Shown here in pieces: positions 17,562 to 26,018 of a DNA stretch of 45,357 nt. Numbering within the stretch: the stretch's first letter is position 1; every line of letters begins with the position of its first letter. The notes below the pieces were generated by a model. That model ran no database searches. It was not told where the DNA came from and worked only from the letters and a program-made list of their open reading frames with translations. Location of the stretch: the NCBI RefSeq assembly GCF_006861795.1, contig NZ_VDGH01000013.1:1-45357 (forward strand). The letters are read 5' to 3'. The translations under genes and the position numbers were made by a program. This stretch comes from Psychrobacillus lasiicapitis. Lineage in GTDB: Bacteria > Bacillota > Bacilli > Bacillales_A > Planococcaceae.

Positions 17562-17835
17562 CATTCCCAATTGTCTTTTGCGGGATAAGGAATGACTCAG
17601 ATTGTTTTTTAACAACTAAATAAGTGAGCGTCCATGAGTTAGCTGGTAACTGACTTATCGTCGTTAAAACATGGCTATAATCACTTAATGGTGTGCTGGT
17701 AACACGCCATTAGCTATTTTAAGGTTATGTTGATTATAGCAATGACAGACCTTAATTTCAATACACTTGCATTGAAATTCTGTATAAGTGCTTTTTTAGT
17801 GCGCCTTTTAACGAGATAGCTATGGACGCTCACCG
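17562..17835 (+). ncRNA. Candidate structured RNA with 12-bp clamp and twin CTGGTAA loops
   Basis: A perfect 12-bp clamp (GTGAGCGTCCAT at 17624-17635 with ATGGACGCTCAC at 17822-17833) encloses several hairpins. The first is AGTTAG/CTGACT with loop CTGGTAA. The next is a 10-bp stem GCTATAATCA/TGATTATAGC. Nested in that stem is AATGGTGTG/CACGCCATT, again with loop CTGGTAA. The last is AATTTCAAT/ATTGAAATT. A CATTCC/GGAATG hairpin lies just 5'. Two hairpins with different stems but the same 7-base loop indicate selected RNA structure. A small ORF follows 21 bases after the clamp. I do not recognise the family. Confidence 0.6.
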
Positions 17836-17856
17836 ACAGAGGGGGAGTATAAGTCC

Positions 17857-18066
17857 ATGGCTATTTGTGCATTTTCAGAGAAAAAGTCAGAGACAGAGCT
17901 GGCTCAAATATATAATGCGTTGCTTCATGAGGGAATCACGACTTTTAAAACAAAACAGTCTAAGGCGAGTTTACCGACTCGTGTTACGGCAGAAAAGCAA
18001 GATCGCGTACATAAAAAGGGTGCTGTCTTTGCTGTGCGTGCCAAAGTGTTTCACCTTTCAGGGTGA
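17857..18066 (+). CDS. Small ORF linked to the structured RNA (69 aa, unknown)
   Basis: ATG at 17857 follows GGGGGAG at a 9-base spacing, directly after the RNA clamp. The product is 69 residues, basic, with MAICAFSEKKSETELAQIYN, then KASLPTRVTAEKQDRVHKKG; no TM segment and no family recognised. The reading ends inside a TTCACC/GGTGAA hairpin, where a lipoprotein remnant begins in another frame. The ORF may therefore be complete or cut short by a rearrangement. An overlapping longer frame (17822-18271) bridges both and is not a real gene. Confidence 0.5.
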   Translation: MAICAFSEKKSETELAQIYNALLHEGITTFKTKQSKASLPTRVTAEKQDRVHKKGAVFAVRAKVFHLSG

Positions 18067-18352
18067 AGGGGAAAATTGGCGGGCTAGTTATGAAATAACT
18101 GACTCTAATTTATCTTATACTATCTTTTATATCGGTAAAGAGAAAGTTCCTGAAACAATTGACTATACTATATCCCATAATTACAGAGGTAGAAAATTAG
18201 AAGTAAAAAACTATTCCTTAAATGAAGATGGGTTAATTCAATCAACAAAACCAGACTATAACGAAGAATAATTAAGTCTAGAGGATGCAAGTATTACCGT
18301 AAAGATAAGTTGGGATGGTAATGAGGAAGAACTTATTTTAAAACGCAAATAA
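18059..18352 (+). pseudogene. 3' remnant of a Bacillus-type lipoprotein gene
   Basis: Reads FTFQGEGENWRASYEIT, later TIDYTISHNYRGRKLEVKN, a TAA at 18269, and continues in frame as LSLEDASITVKISWDGNEEE to a TAA at 18350-18352. The pattern (GEGENW...YEIT, ISWDG) resembles small secreted or lipoprotein domains of Bacillales. There is no signal peptide or start codon and one nonsense codon, so it is dead. Confidence 0.6.
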
Positions 18353-18434
18353 CGAATTCTGGAAATATTAAAGAGATTGGTCTTATTTTTAATTCTTTAG
18401 TTACCAGTCTTGAAAAAATGGACATTTTTCTTCT

Positions 18435-18472
18435 GCAACTAACGGGTGCTTTACTTTAATAAAGGGAGACGA
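18435..18472 (+). repeat. Intergenic repeat, copy 6 (left part only)
   Basis: gcaactaacgggtgctttac followed by tttaataaagggag; it abuts the ribosome site of the next gene. Confidence 0.65.
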
Positions 18473-18480
18473 AAAATAAT

Positions 18481-18819
18481 ATGATAGAGTTATGTAAATG
18501 TGATGTAACATATGATTTAAGGGTAGAAGCAGACATCGGTGCTGATGCTATATGGTGCAATAAATGTCTTTGTAACTTTGAAATTACATATGTTCCGATT
18601 TCAAGTAAGTTAAGGTCAGAATTAGCAGAATGGATATCGAAATATGGTGAGTGGATTGATTGGGCTAATGATGGAATAGTTCCTAATGGGATTGAACTTG
18701 AAGAGGTACATAAACAAGGATTAAAGCTAAAAGAAAAAGTAAAAAAGGAACTTGAAGGAAAATATAAAGTTTCATTTAAGCCTTCTACATTCGCAAAAAG
18801 ACATGGAAATAGAAAATAA
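18481..18819 (+). CDS. Conserved-type hypothetical protein with Cys motifs
   Basis: 112 residues; AAAGGGAG is 9 bases before the ATG. N-terminal Cys residues (CKCDVTY and WCNKCLCNF) could make a zinc ribbon. The middle is helical (SELAEWISKYGEWIDWANDG) and the C-terminus strongly basic. No known domain recognised and no operon partners. A group II intron lies 22 bases after the stop. Confidence 0.6.
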   Translation: MIELCKCDVTYDLRVEADIGADAIWCNKCLCNFEITYVPISSKLRSELAEWISKYGEWIDWANDGIVPNGIELEEVHKQGLKLKEKVKKELEGKYKVSFKPSTFAKRHGNRK

Positions 18820-18826
18820 GAAACTG

Positions 18827-18841
18827 TACTAACGGGTGCTT
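18827..18841 (+). repeat. Intergenic repeat, copy 7: 5' exon of the group II intron
   Basis: actaacgggtgctt, continued after the intron by tacttcaag at 19499. Joining both gives the uninterrupted repeat start seen elsewhere. Confidence 0.8.
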
Positions 18842-19498
18842 GTGCGGCCGAGCCTAGGTCGTATCATATAGCGGGTGGGATTCCCGTCGAGAAAGAACTA
18901 GCCATTCACTCGTAGCGAGTCTTGGAGGGCTAATGGTAACATTCGCCTTTAAGCGTAGACAGTTAGGTGGCGGGCCGAAAGCCAAATGGTTGAAGGGATT
19001 GAGCTCCATAATGTTAGTAAATCGAGAGGGCTGATGCTTTAAGCACGGCAGAAAGCTATATTTTATCCATCGTTAAAGGCAAGAAGGATAAAACCTCTCT
19101 GGAGTCAGAGACCTTGGCACGTCACACATGGATATGATACGGCAACTCGGGAGGCCCTACCGGTCTTTTCTTATTACAGAAGAGTATGGTGTACAAGCGA
19201 TAATAAGCGAGGAAACCAAATGCCGTTGTAGGGAGTCGGATAGCAGCGTAGTACCAATGAAGTTGGGTAATGCCGATGGAGGAAAGGCTGCTACCAAATG
19301 ATCACTCTCACTAGGGACACATTTACTACACACAGCGGTAGAAATAATAAATGTAAACTAAACTATTGAGGATAGCAGAATCACCATTTTGTGAAGGATG
19401 ATTTGGAGGAGCCGTGTGCGTAAATAGCGCAAGCACGGTTCTGTGAGGGGGGTGGAACACAATCTACCGTAAGGTAGAGAGGTTCCCTTCTACTCGAC
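18842..19498 (+). mobile_element. ORF-less group II intron inserted in the intergenic repeat
   Basis: 657 bases from GTGCGGCC to CTACTCGAC. A classic domain V hairpin (GAGCCGTG ... CACGGTTC) lies near 19410-19450, followed by a domain VI-like stem (ATCTACC/GGTAGA). No maturase/reverse-transcriptase frame is present, so mobility or splicing help must come from elsewhere. Exon joining restores ctaacgggtgctt/tacttcaag. AAGCAC at 19041-19046 is a perfect EBS1 for exon GTGCTT. GTTAG at 18962-18966 can pair with exon CTAAC as EBS2. This suggests a IIA/IIB-type intron rather than IIC. Confidence 0.85.
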
Positions 19499-19526
19499 TA
19501 CTTCAAGATGGGGAAAAGCCTTTTTT
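19499..19526 (+). repeat. Intergenic repeat, copy 7: 3' exon side
   Basis: tacttcaagatggggaaaag followed by a T-run, then the homology block with 274 onwards begins. The right half of the repeat is absent. Confidence 0.6.
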
Positions 19527-19747
19527 TTATTGGAGAGATGCAAGTAATATTAATTAGTCGAATGAACATTGATGATAATTATCTAGAAAAGCTTTGAAAA
19601 CAGTATCTAAAAAGGTTTTGATAATATCCATGAAGCTTTTCCTCCTGATTGTTTAAGCTTTGTTTATTATATTCTTCTTAAATTACTAACATTAAATACG
19701 TACTAGTTAGAAAATACTTCCCTGAAAACAAAATTTTATAGTGTCCC

Positions 19748-19817
19748 TGTGTCAGAAACTTTCATGTTAATTCCAATAAACATAAAAGTCGTGAATTTCA
19801 CGCTTGTTTCTGACATA
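19748..19817 (-). terminator. Branched RNA structure at the 3' end of MFS copy 2
   Basis: Same three-way arrangement as at 521-590: outer TGTCAGAAA/TTTCTGACA, inner CGTGAA/TTCACG, and a slightly weakened CTTTCATGTT/AACATAAAAG arm. Confidence 0.5.
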
Positions 19818-19857
19818 GGTACATATTACAAAATCATAGTCATTTCAAACAATCCCC

Positions 19858-21084
19858 TTAAACAACCGCTTCTTCACTGCTTTGTCTGTTATAAAATATT
19901 AATCCCATTACGCCACTGAGGAATAGCAAAGTGGAAGCCAAAACAAAAATAAAAGCATAGGGAATGGTTTCCGATAGCCAGCCTGTCAACAACTGAGAAA
20001 TTGGAACTGCCCCGAAAGCTGCTAGCGAAACGATACTCATCGTTCTGCCGAGCCTTGCCCTTGGAACATGGGCCTGAATCTTTGAAATGATGATGACACT
20101 TGATATACCATTCAAAATCCCTATGGCCGCTAAAGATAGCAACACGACCCATATGGAAGGAATAGCTACTAAAAACAAGAGCAGTCCCTGTATAAGTTCA
20201 AGCCAGTAAAACGAACGAAGTGTTTTATATTTTGGGTGTAATTTGGTGACAAACATCATGCCTATGACCGAACCAGCTCCAAAGGCAGCCAAGACGAATC
20301 CCATCTGTGAAGGTGCCAGATCGAAGCTTTCCTTTGAATATAGCGGTAATGCGATCTGCATTGGACCGACTACTACCAGTCCCCCCACTAAATCTACCAA
20401 CAGTACGATACGGAGCCACTTGGTTGTCCACACTTGCTGAAACCCTTCCACGAAATCTTTCATAATACGCGAGTCTTTCACTTTAGGTGAGCTTTCCTTG
20501 TTAACGCTGACCATAATCCCGGTGATAGCGCCAATCAAATAAGACAGGGCATTTATGAGAAAACCAGCCTCAATTCCGTAGAGCCCCACCACTAATCCAG
20601 CAAGAGGAGGACCAATGAAGATGGCGGTTTGAGAGATTGATTGAACCCATGCATTTGCATTTTCTAAATCCCTTGTTTCTACGATAGAAGGAACAATGGT
20701 ATTAAATGCCGGATAGAAAAATCCGCTTGCCACACCAGATAAAGAAATTAAGAGGTAAAGCAGTGGAAATGACAAGGCATCAAAGAATAAAAATGAAATC
20801 AAAACGGTCAAAATCACAAACCGAGCGAAGTCTGAAATCCAAATAACCTGTTTCGCACTTAACCGATCAACTGCAACGCCTCCCACCAGCAATAGAAGAA
20901 TACGAGGAAAGACCGAGAAGAATAGGGAAAGAGCCATTTGACTGCCGCTTCCACCCATCTCAAAAATCAAGTAAATCAGGGCGATCTGCTGGAATCCATC
21001 TCCTATTGTCGAGAAGGACTGACCAAAGAAAAAATAAGCGAAATTCTTATTGGAGAAGAGGTTGTATTTAAATAGTCTTCTCAT
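19858..21084 (-). CDS. MFS-type multidrug/solute exporter, copy 2
   Basis: 408 residues, 13 substitutions from the copy at 631-1857, almost all conservative and several within membrane helices (for example T16A, T35A, L112I, V-to-I near 385). Both copies keep the full length and GGVAVDRLSAKQV motif, so both are probably functional. ATG 21084 overlaps the stop of the ArsR-type gene upstream (ATGA). Confidence 0.88.
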   Translation of the reverse strand: MRRLFKYNLFSNKNFAYFFFGQSFSTIGDGFQQIALIYLIFEMGGSGSQMALSLFFSVFPRILLLLVGGVAVDRLSAKQVIWISDFARFVILTVLISFLFFDALSFPLLYLLISLSGVASGFFYPAFNTIVPSIVETRDLENANAWVQSISQTAIFIGPPLAGLVVGLYGIEAGFLINALSYLIGAITGIMVSVNKESSPKVKDSRIMKDFVEGFQQVWTTKWLRIVLLVDLVGGLVVVGPMQIALPLYSKESFDLAPSQMGFVLAAFGAGSVIGMMFVTKLHPKYKTLRSFYWLELIQGLLLFLVAIPSIWVVLLSLAAIGILNGISSVIIISKIQAHVPRARLGRTMSIVSLAAFGAVPISQLLTGWLSETIPYAFIFVLASTLLFLSGVMGLIFYNRQSSEEAVV

Positions 21085-21656
21085 TGTTTTGTTTCTCTTC
21101 TCTTAGATTTTGGAGAAACTGGATGAAAAAAACTGCTGATCGTATAGAATTTCCGATTATCTGTAGGTGTTCGTTTCATGGAAGAATTATTCATAATTTG
21201 ATCGATAGCAGATAAATGTTCCTTAATAGAAGCTATTTCTTCGTCTGTTAACCACGCGTGTTCCTGAGTGATGAATGAGTTTGGAAGGAAACCTTCATGA
21301 TAATCGACACTTTCGATGAGATTCCGGTAAGTTTCATGAAAAGTAGATTCATAGAGCATATGTTCATCGGATTTGGCCAATTCAAGAGAAGGAGAAAGTC
21401 GGAATGAACGGGCTGAAGCCGTATAATATTTTTCGATGATGGATCCTTTTACTTCTTCTCTTGTAAGTCGGATAATTCCAGCGTTCAGGAGTTCCTTTAC
21501 GTGAAAGTGCACTTTAGGTGCAGACTCTTTGAGGGCTATTGAAATTTCTTTATTTGTCATTTCATCAAACGAAAGAACGGTTAAAATACGCTGTCTTAGT
21601 GGATGGGATAGGGCATGAAGCTGCTCCGTAGTTTCAATAATCATTTCATAATTCAT
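21081..21656 (-). CDS. ArsR-type winged-helix transcriptional regulator, copy 2
   Basis: 191 residues; six substitutions from copy 1, one (N-to-I) in the helix TNKEISIALKES next to the recognition helix and the rest mostly C-terminal. If both regulators are active they may cross-regulate. The TTTATCGATAAATTATAAT core is conserved upstream (about 21690-21712). Confidence 0.85.
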   Translation of the reverse strand: MNYEMIIETTEQLHALSHPLRQRILTVLSFDEMTNKEISIALKESAPKVHFHVKELLNAGIIRLTREEVKGSIIEKYYTASARSFRLSPSLELAKSDEHMLYESTFHETYRNLIESVDYHEGFLPNSFITQEHAWLTDEEIASIKEHLSAIDQIMNNSSMKRTPTDNRKFYTISSFFHPVSPKSKRRETKQ

Positions 21657-21684
21657 TTTATCGTCTCCTTTTCAACTAGCAATT

Positions 21685-21713
21685 AAAATATTTTTATCGA
21701 TAAATTATAATTT
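21685..21713. promoter_or_regulatory. Candidate operator of ArsR/MFS operon, copy 2
   Basis: TTTTTATCGATAAATTATAA, matching the palindromic core in front of copy 1 while surrounding bases have drifted. Confidence 0.5.
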
Positions 21714-21795
21714 ATTAAAATAATTATATTTCATCTTTATTTAAATTGCAACCTGTAAAACTAAAGTTTCAGATTATTTCTATCTAGCTTTGAAA

Positions 21796-21815
21796 CAGTT
21801 CCACTAACGGGTGCT
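21796..21815 (+). repeat. Intergenic repeat, copy 8 (left end only)
   Basis: ccactaacgggtgcttag; only the first part of the repeat is present, in the spacer upstream of csaA. Confidence 0.55.
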
Positions 21816-21946
21816 TAGTCAAAGATTCGCTATACGAAATAATTAATATTATTACAGCGTATTTTAAAGTTAAAACCATAATTGGGTTACCAACTATAAT
21901 GTAACTTAACATAAAAGTAGGTTACTGATATTTATAAAAGAACGTC

Positions 21947-21985
21947 AAAATCACCTCTCTAGTTTAACTGAGAGGTGATTTTTTT
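21947..21985 (+). terminator. Strong hairpin with U-tract upstream of csaA
   Basis: AAAATCACCTCTC pairs with GAGAGGTGATTTT, followed by T. No plus-strand gene precedes it, so it is either the terminator of a lost gene or a leader attenuator for csaA about 100 bases downstream. Confidence 0.7.
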
Positions 21986-22088
21986 AGGGGAACCTATGTT
22001 AAAATAGCTATAAATTTATTTGATGATTTAAATTAATGATTCAATTTGATAAGATGGTACTAATTGTAAATGAATGGAGGCTAAATTT

Positions 22089-22418
22089 GTGGTAACAATT
22101 GAGGACTTTTTAAAATTGGACATCCGTATTGGTACTGTTATTAACGCTGAACCCTTTCCAGAAGCACGAAAACCTGCAATAAAATTAGAAATTGATTTTG
22201 GAGAAATTGGTATTAAACATTCTTCGGCACAAATTACACAAAGATATACACCAGAACAACTTATTGGACATCAGGTCGTTGCAGTAGTAAATTTCCCTCC
22301 AAGACGTATAGCAGGTTTTAAATCGGAGGTATTAATAATTGGAGGTGTACCAGAGGAAGGTGACGTGGTACTTTTAAAGCCAGATGAATCTGTTAAAAAT
22401 GGAACACCAATAGCATAA
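22089..22418 (+). CDS. csaA: CsaA, tRNA-binding-fold export chaperone
   Basis: 109 residues from GTG 22089; GGAGG at 22076-22080 gives correct spacing, whereas the ATG at 22074 overlaps that site and adds residues not found in the family. One OB-fold tRNA-binding domain with [26 protein letters not shown] and [14 protein letters not shown]. This is the B. subtilis CsaA type, an export-associated chaperone. Single gene; the hairpin at 21947 may affect its leader. Confidence 0.93.
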   Translation: MVTIEDFLKLDIRIGTVINAEPFPEARKPAIKLEIDFGEIGIKHSSAQITQRYTPEQLIGHQVVAVVNFPPRRIAGFKSEVLIIGGVPEEGDVVLLKPDESVKNGTPIA

Positions 22419-22488
22419 AAAATTCTAAAAGCAAACTTAATCTTAGGAACAGTTATTGTTTCGTTAAAGGAGTCTTTAGTGGAGAATG

Positions 22489-22670
22489 TTGGTATTCGAC
22501 AATCGGGCGCAATTCTTGAAAGGGAATTGTGCTTTTTCGGTAATAAGGCGCGTTTATGGAGTAACGAAAGTAGAAAATAATCAAACTTTTTTATAAAAAC
22601 CAACCTTAAAAACTCTAAAGAAGAATCCATTTTGATCAAACTTTTTTTAAAATGAATTTTTCTTATTAAT
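22489..22670. repeat. Second intergenic repeat type (caatcgggcgc), copy 1
   Basis: acaatcgggcgcaattcttg at left and gatcaaactttttt...atccattttgatcaaactt at right; similar pieces in the same order occur at 28030-28160. Contains inverted segments around AATTC/GAATT and AATCCATTTTGATCAAA but no gene. An antisense open frame (22271-22639) is a shadow. Confidence 0.45.
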
Positions 22671-22822
22671 CGTAATAAATGATTTATGTGGTGTTTTGCT
22701 TCGTGCTTTTTTTCTAAGCTACATAAAGAAGACTGTTCGATTCACTTTTTCTACATGGGATTTAGGAAAATTTTGTACTTCAATTCGACGAAAATCTGAA
22801 TAGTTGTTAATAAGATGTATAC

Positions 22823-22859
22823 GAAAAAATCCACTCTTAGGTATAAAGTGGATTTTTCT
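22823..22859 (-). terminator. Terminator of the OhrR-type gene
   Basis: AAAAATCCACT/AGTGGATTTTT stem around CTTAGGTATA. A degenerate version follows the dead paralogue at about 3068-3105. Confidence 0.75.
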
Positions 22860-22867
22860 ATATGCAT

Positions 22868-23317
22868 CTATTTCTTACCTTCTCCATTCAGCTGATGTAA
22901 TAAGCGCATGATTGTTTCGTTTATTTCATCCAGTTCCTTTTTACTCATGCCAGTAGCATCGAATAGAGATTGAGGAACACAAGATGCCTTTTCCTGTAGT
23001 AGTTGGCCAGCTTGCGTAATATGAATATTCATGACGCGTTCATCGACAGTGTCACGTCGACGCTCGATGAGACCAGCAGCTTCCATACGTTTGAGTAATG
23101 GAGTAAGTGTACCTGTATCAAGATTAAGTATTTCCCCCAGTTCTTTAATTGTTCTTTGTGGCTTTTCCCATAACGTAACTAAAACTAAATACTGAGGATA
23201 AGTAAGCTGAAGTTCATCTAGATAAGGGCGATAAAGGCGTAAGATAGCCCTCGAACAAGCGTACAAGGAGAAGCAGAAATGATCTTCTAATTTTAAATTT
23301 TGTGAATTCGTATCCAT
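22868..23317 (-). CDS. OhrR-type MarR-family peroxide regulator
   Basis: 149 residues. The N-terminal FCFSLYACSRAILRLYRPYL contains the conserved 1-Cys sensor position of OhrR (Cys near 15) and the Tyr pair that activates it. The winged helix covers TIKELGEILNLDTGTLTPLL and RRRDTVDERVMNI. Organic hydroperoxides oxidise this Cys and release DNA. Divergent from a haloperoxidase-type hydrolase with an OhrR-like box between them; no ohr gene is present in the window. Confidence 0.88.
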   Translation of the reverse strand: MDTNSQNLKLEDHFCFSLYACSRAILRLYRPYLDELQLTYPQYLVLVTLWEKPQRTIKELGEILNLDTGTLTPLLKRMEAAGLIERRRDTVDERVMNIHITQAGQLLQEKASCVPQSLFDATGMSKKELDEINETIMRLLHQLNGEGKK

Positions 23318-23391
23318 TTGTTACACCTCTATTGGTTAGTATTTCTCTCATTATTAATTTAACATACCACCAAAAAATAAAAAAGAATTTT

Positions 23392-23434
23392 GTGCAATTT
23401 AATTGTTGACAACATATTTATAAGAAAGTAAGAT
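23392..23434 (+). promoter_or_regulatory. OhrR-like box overlapping the hydrolase promoter
   Basis: TGCAATTTAATTGTT (23393-23407) resembles the OhrR palindrome TACAATTNAATTGTA. It overlaps a -35 TTGACA (23406-23411), spaced 17 bases from TAAGAT (23429-23434). Occupancy would block the alpha/beta hydrolase promoter. Confidence 0.65.
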
Positions 23435-23504
23435 GAATTCATAAAATAAGTTTTGCGCAATAAAGTTTAGCGAAACTTAAATATAATAATTGGAGGAATT
23501 TATA

Positions 23505-24359
23505 ATGAGTAAACTTACTGTAGGATTTGAAAATGGTACACCAATCGAGCTTCACATTGAGGATGTAGGAACTGGAAAACCGGTCGTGTTAATTCATGGT
23601 TGGCCACTTAGCGGAAGATCTTGGGAAAAACAAGTACCTGTATTGGTAGAGGCTGGATACCGCGTCATTACGTATGATCGTCGTGGATTCGGGCAATCTT
23701 CACAGCCATGGAATGGATATGAATACGATACATTTGCGGCAGACTTACACAAAATTTTGGAGCATCTAGACCTTCGTGATGTCACATTAGTTGGATTTTC
23801 AATGGGTGGCGGTGAAGTTGCTCGTTACATTGGTACTTACGGAATAGAACGTGTATCAAGAGCTGTATTGGCAGGGGCTGTACCTCCGTACCTTTACGAA
23901 ACGGCGGATAATCCAAAAGGTGGATTTGATGATGCAACAATTAAAGGTTTACAAGATGGAGTAAAGGTAGATAGAATTGCCTTCTTAGATGACTTCACAA
24001 CGAACTTCTTTGCTTCTGGGGACAGAATGGATTTAGTGAGTGAAGCATTCCGACTATATAATCGTGACATTGCAGCATTTGCTTCACCAAAAGGAACACT
24101 TGACTGTATCGCAGCATTTAGTAAAACCGATTTCCGTGCTGATTTAGATAAGTTCAATGTCCCAACACTAATTATTCATGGTGATTCAGATGTCATCGTG
24201 CCATTGGAAGTCAGTGGGCAAAAAGCACATGAACGTATTCCTAACAGTCAGCTTGTGGTCATTAAAGGTGGACCACATGGATTTAATGTGACACATGCTG
24301 AGGAATTCAACACAGAATTGATTCAATTTTTGAAGTCTACTGAATCAGTTTCTATATAA
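23505..24359 (+). CDS. Alpha/beta hydrolase, cofactor-free haloperoxidase/esterase type
   Basis: 284 residues from ATG 23505 (TGGAGGA upstream; 15 codons earlier is an unsupported alternative). HGWPLSGRSW forms the oxyanion loop, the nucleophile Ser99 sits in GFSMGGG, Asp in HGDSDVIVP near 228 and His in GPHGFN near 258. This matches the non-haem chloroperoxidase (perhydrolase) subgroup. Divergent from and probably repressed by the OhrR-type protein, so likely part of a hydroperoxide or peracid response. Confidence 0.88.
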   Translation: MSKLTVGFENGTPIELHIEDVGTGKPVVLIHGWPLSGRSWEKQVPVLVEAGYRVITYDRRGFGQSSQPWNGYEYDTFAADLHKILEHLDLRDVTLVGFSMGGGEVARYIGTYGIERVSRAVLAGAVPPYLYETADNPKGGFDDATIKGLQDGVKVDRIAFLDDFTTNFFASGDRMDLVSEAFRLYNRDIAAFASPKGTLDCIAAFSKTDFRADLDKFNVPTLIIHGDSDVIVPLEVSGQKAHERIPNSQLVVIKGGPHGFNVTHAEEFNTELIQFLKSTESVSI

Positions 24360-24401
24360 CGTATTCTTTTGTAAACAATGCAGGCACCAAAGTGCGTGAC
24401 T

Positions 24402-24496
24402 CCGCTCATGAAGGGATTCTTTGTAAAAGCGAGATAAAAGGTAATCTTACAGATAGCACCTGTTATTCGATATTAAAAGACGAGTATTTGAATTAA
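24402..24496 (+). pseudogene. 3' scrap of a RimJ-type GNAT gene
   Basis: Translates as HEGILCKSEIKGNLTDSTCY and SILKDEYLN before a stop. It parallels the C-terminus of the intact GNAT at 25338-25907 (REGTLRKSEMIKG...ADSAYYSILKEEYLN). Only the last 30 codons remain. Confidence 0.65.
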
Positions 24497-25251
24497 CTTG
24501 TATTTATTAGGTCTAGGTACTACAAAGTTACGTAATATTTATCAACTTACTGATAATGGTTGGACTTCTCTAACAAATTACACAATACCAGGAGTGGACC
24601 AAAGTGAGTTAGTAGAGCCAGAAGTTATTACCTATACTTCTTTTGATGGACTTGAAATTGAATCGTTATTTTTCAAAGCAAAAAAGGAAAACGATAATGG
24701 ACATATCATTTTCGCCACATGGTGGTCCACAAGCTGCGGAACGTAAATTTTTGAGATCTCCATTCCAATTCTTTTTAAATAATGGCTATAGCATCTTTTC
24801 TCCAAACTTCCGAGGTTCAACAGGATATGGTTTAGCTTTCGGAAAAATGGTAGAGGGCGATTGGGGATACGGCCCACGCCTTGACAATGTGTCAGGTCTT
24901 GAATGGCTCATTAATAACAGATATGCTGAAAAAGGTAATATTTTATTAATGGGGGAAGCTATGGTGGCTACATGGCCTTATTACTTCGCGGTTCCCATGC
25001 GGATTATATCAAAGCTGTAGTCGATATTTTTGGCCCATCTGATTTGTTATCATTTATCAACTCAGTTCCTGAAGAATGGAAGCGATGATGGACCAATGGG
25101 TAGGAAATCCTGACAGACATAAAGAAAATCTGATTGAATATTCACCAATTACGTACCTTGAAACCATGACAAAACCAATGCTCGTCATCCAAGGAGTCAA
25201 TGATCCACGTATGGTAAAAGCAGAATCTGATCAAATTACTTACAAGTTTTA
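24497..25251 (+). pseudogene. S9-family acylaminoacyl/prolyl peptidase remnant
   Basis: The N-terminal propeller is lost. From about 24498 it reads YLLGLGTTKLRNIYQLTDNG and VITYTSFDGLEIESLFF. One missing T near 24710 shifts frame into FSPHGGPQAAERKFL and IFSPNFRGSTGYG. One missing G near 24955 breaks the GGSYGGYMA nucleophile motif, after which HADYIKAVVDIFGPSDLL continues in another frame. A third disturbance near 25080 precedes MMDQWVGNPDRHKENLIEYS. Multiple lesions make it non-functional. Confidence 0.82.
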
Positions 25252-25337
25252 GAATTGTGAAATTGTTCAGAATAATTTAATTATACTATGATAATTTAGT
25301 GAATCGAAATAGATTGTTATATGAATTGGAGAGAGTC

Positions 25338-25907
25338 ATGAGTAATTTTAATCTTTTATTAGTTAAGAACAGTCAAATAGAAGGGGAACGTATTTTATTA
25401 CGACCAGTTTCGTTTAATGATGCTGAAGATATGTTTGAATATACATCTGATGAAGAAACAACGCGTTTTTTATACAGTCCACATAAAGATTTGGAACAAA
25501 CTCAAAGTATGATTGCAAATTATTTTGTCAAAGAGCCTATCGGTAAATATGCAATTGTCTTAAAAGATAGCAATAAAATGATAGGTGCTATTGAGTTTAG
25601 AGTGGATGACTGGAATAAAAGCGGGGATCTTGGTTTTACATTAAATAGAAAGTATTGGGGCAATGGCTATATGACTGAAGCTGGAAAACTGATACTAGAA
25701 TTAGCCTTCAAAGAATTAGGGTTAGAGCGTGTACATGCAGCACATGATGTTATTAATGGTGCTTCTGGTAAAGTATTGCTTCGCTTAGGTATGCAACGTG
25801 AAGGGACCCTTCGTAAAAGCGAAATGATCAAAGGTGTATTAGCAGATAGCGCGTACTATTCGATTTTAAAAGAAGAATATTTGAATGCTGGGAAAAAAGA
25901 ACAATAA
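25338..25907 (+). CDS. GNAT acetyltransferase, RimJ/RimL type
   Basis: 189 residues from ATG 25338, behind GGAGAG; the upstream GTG at 25299 has no site. Opens IEGERILLRPVSFNDAEDMF, has the acetyl-CoA region NRKYWGNGYMTEAGKLILEL and the C-terminal LGLERVHAAHDVINGASGKV typical of ribosomal-protein or antibiotic acetyltransferases. The acceptor is unknown. Followed by a strong terminator. A scrap of a paralogue lies 900 bases upstream. Confidence 0.88.
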   Translation: MSNFNLLLVKNSQIEGERILLRPVSFNDAEDMFEYTSDEETTRFLYSPHKDLEQTQSMIANYFVKEPIGKYAIVLKDSNKMIGAIEFRVDDWNKSGDLGFTLNRKYWGNGYMTEAGKLILELAFKELGLERVHAAHDVINGASGKVLLRLGMQREGTLRKSEMIKGVLADSAYYSILKEEYLNAGKKEQ

Positions 25908-25980
25908 TCGCTATTTGTTTTGGCAATTCCATTTACTATTGCATTTTTAGAAATCTACTTGTCAGATGAATTGTAATTTC

Positions 25981-26018
25981 AATAAGGAAGGTGTCCATTT
26001 GGGCACCTTCCTTATTTA
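25981..26018 (+). terminator. Strong terminator after the GNAT gene
   Basis: AATAAGGAAGGTG/CACCTTCCTTATT stem with a T-rich tail, the same arm sequence as the hairpin at 9146. Confidence 0.85.

Noticed and set aside
17562..18066. Retron (msr/msd flanked by 12-bp a1/a2 repeats)
   Set aside because: The clamp and following ORF look similar in layout, but there is no reverse transcriptase here or nearby and no long msd stem; kept only as an unassigned structured RNA.
17822..18271. 149-codon frame spanning the RNA clamp, small ORF and lipoprotein remnant
   Set aside because: It starts within the RNA clamp and fuses two unrelated frames; the GGGGGAG site serves the 17857 ORF instead.
22074..22088. 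ATG 22074 as the csaA start
   Set aside because: It overlaps the GGAGG ribosome site and adds five residues absent from CsaA proteins; GTG 22089 fits spacing and homology.
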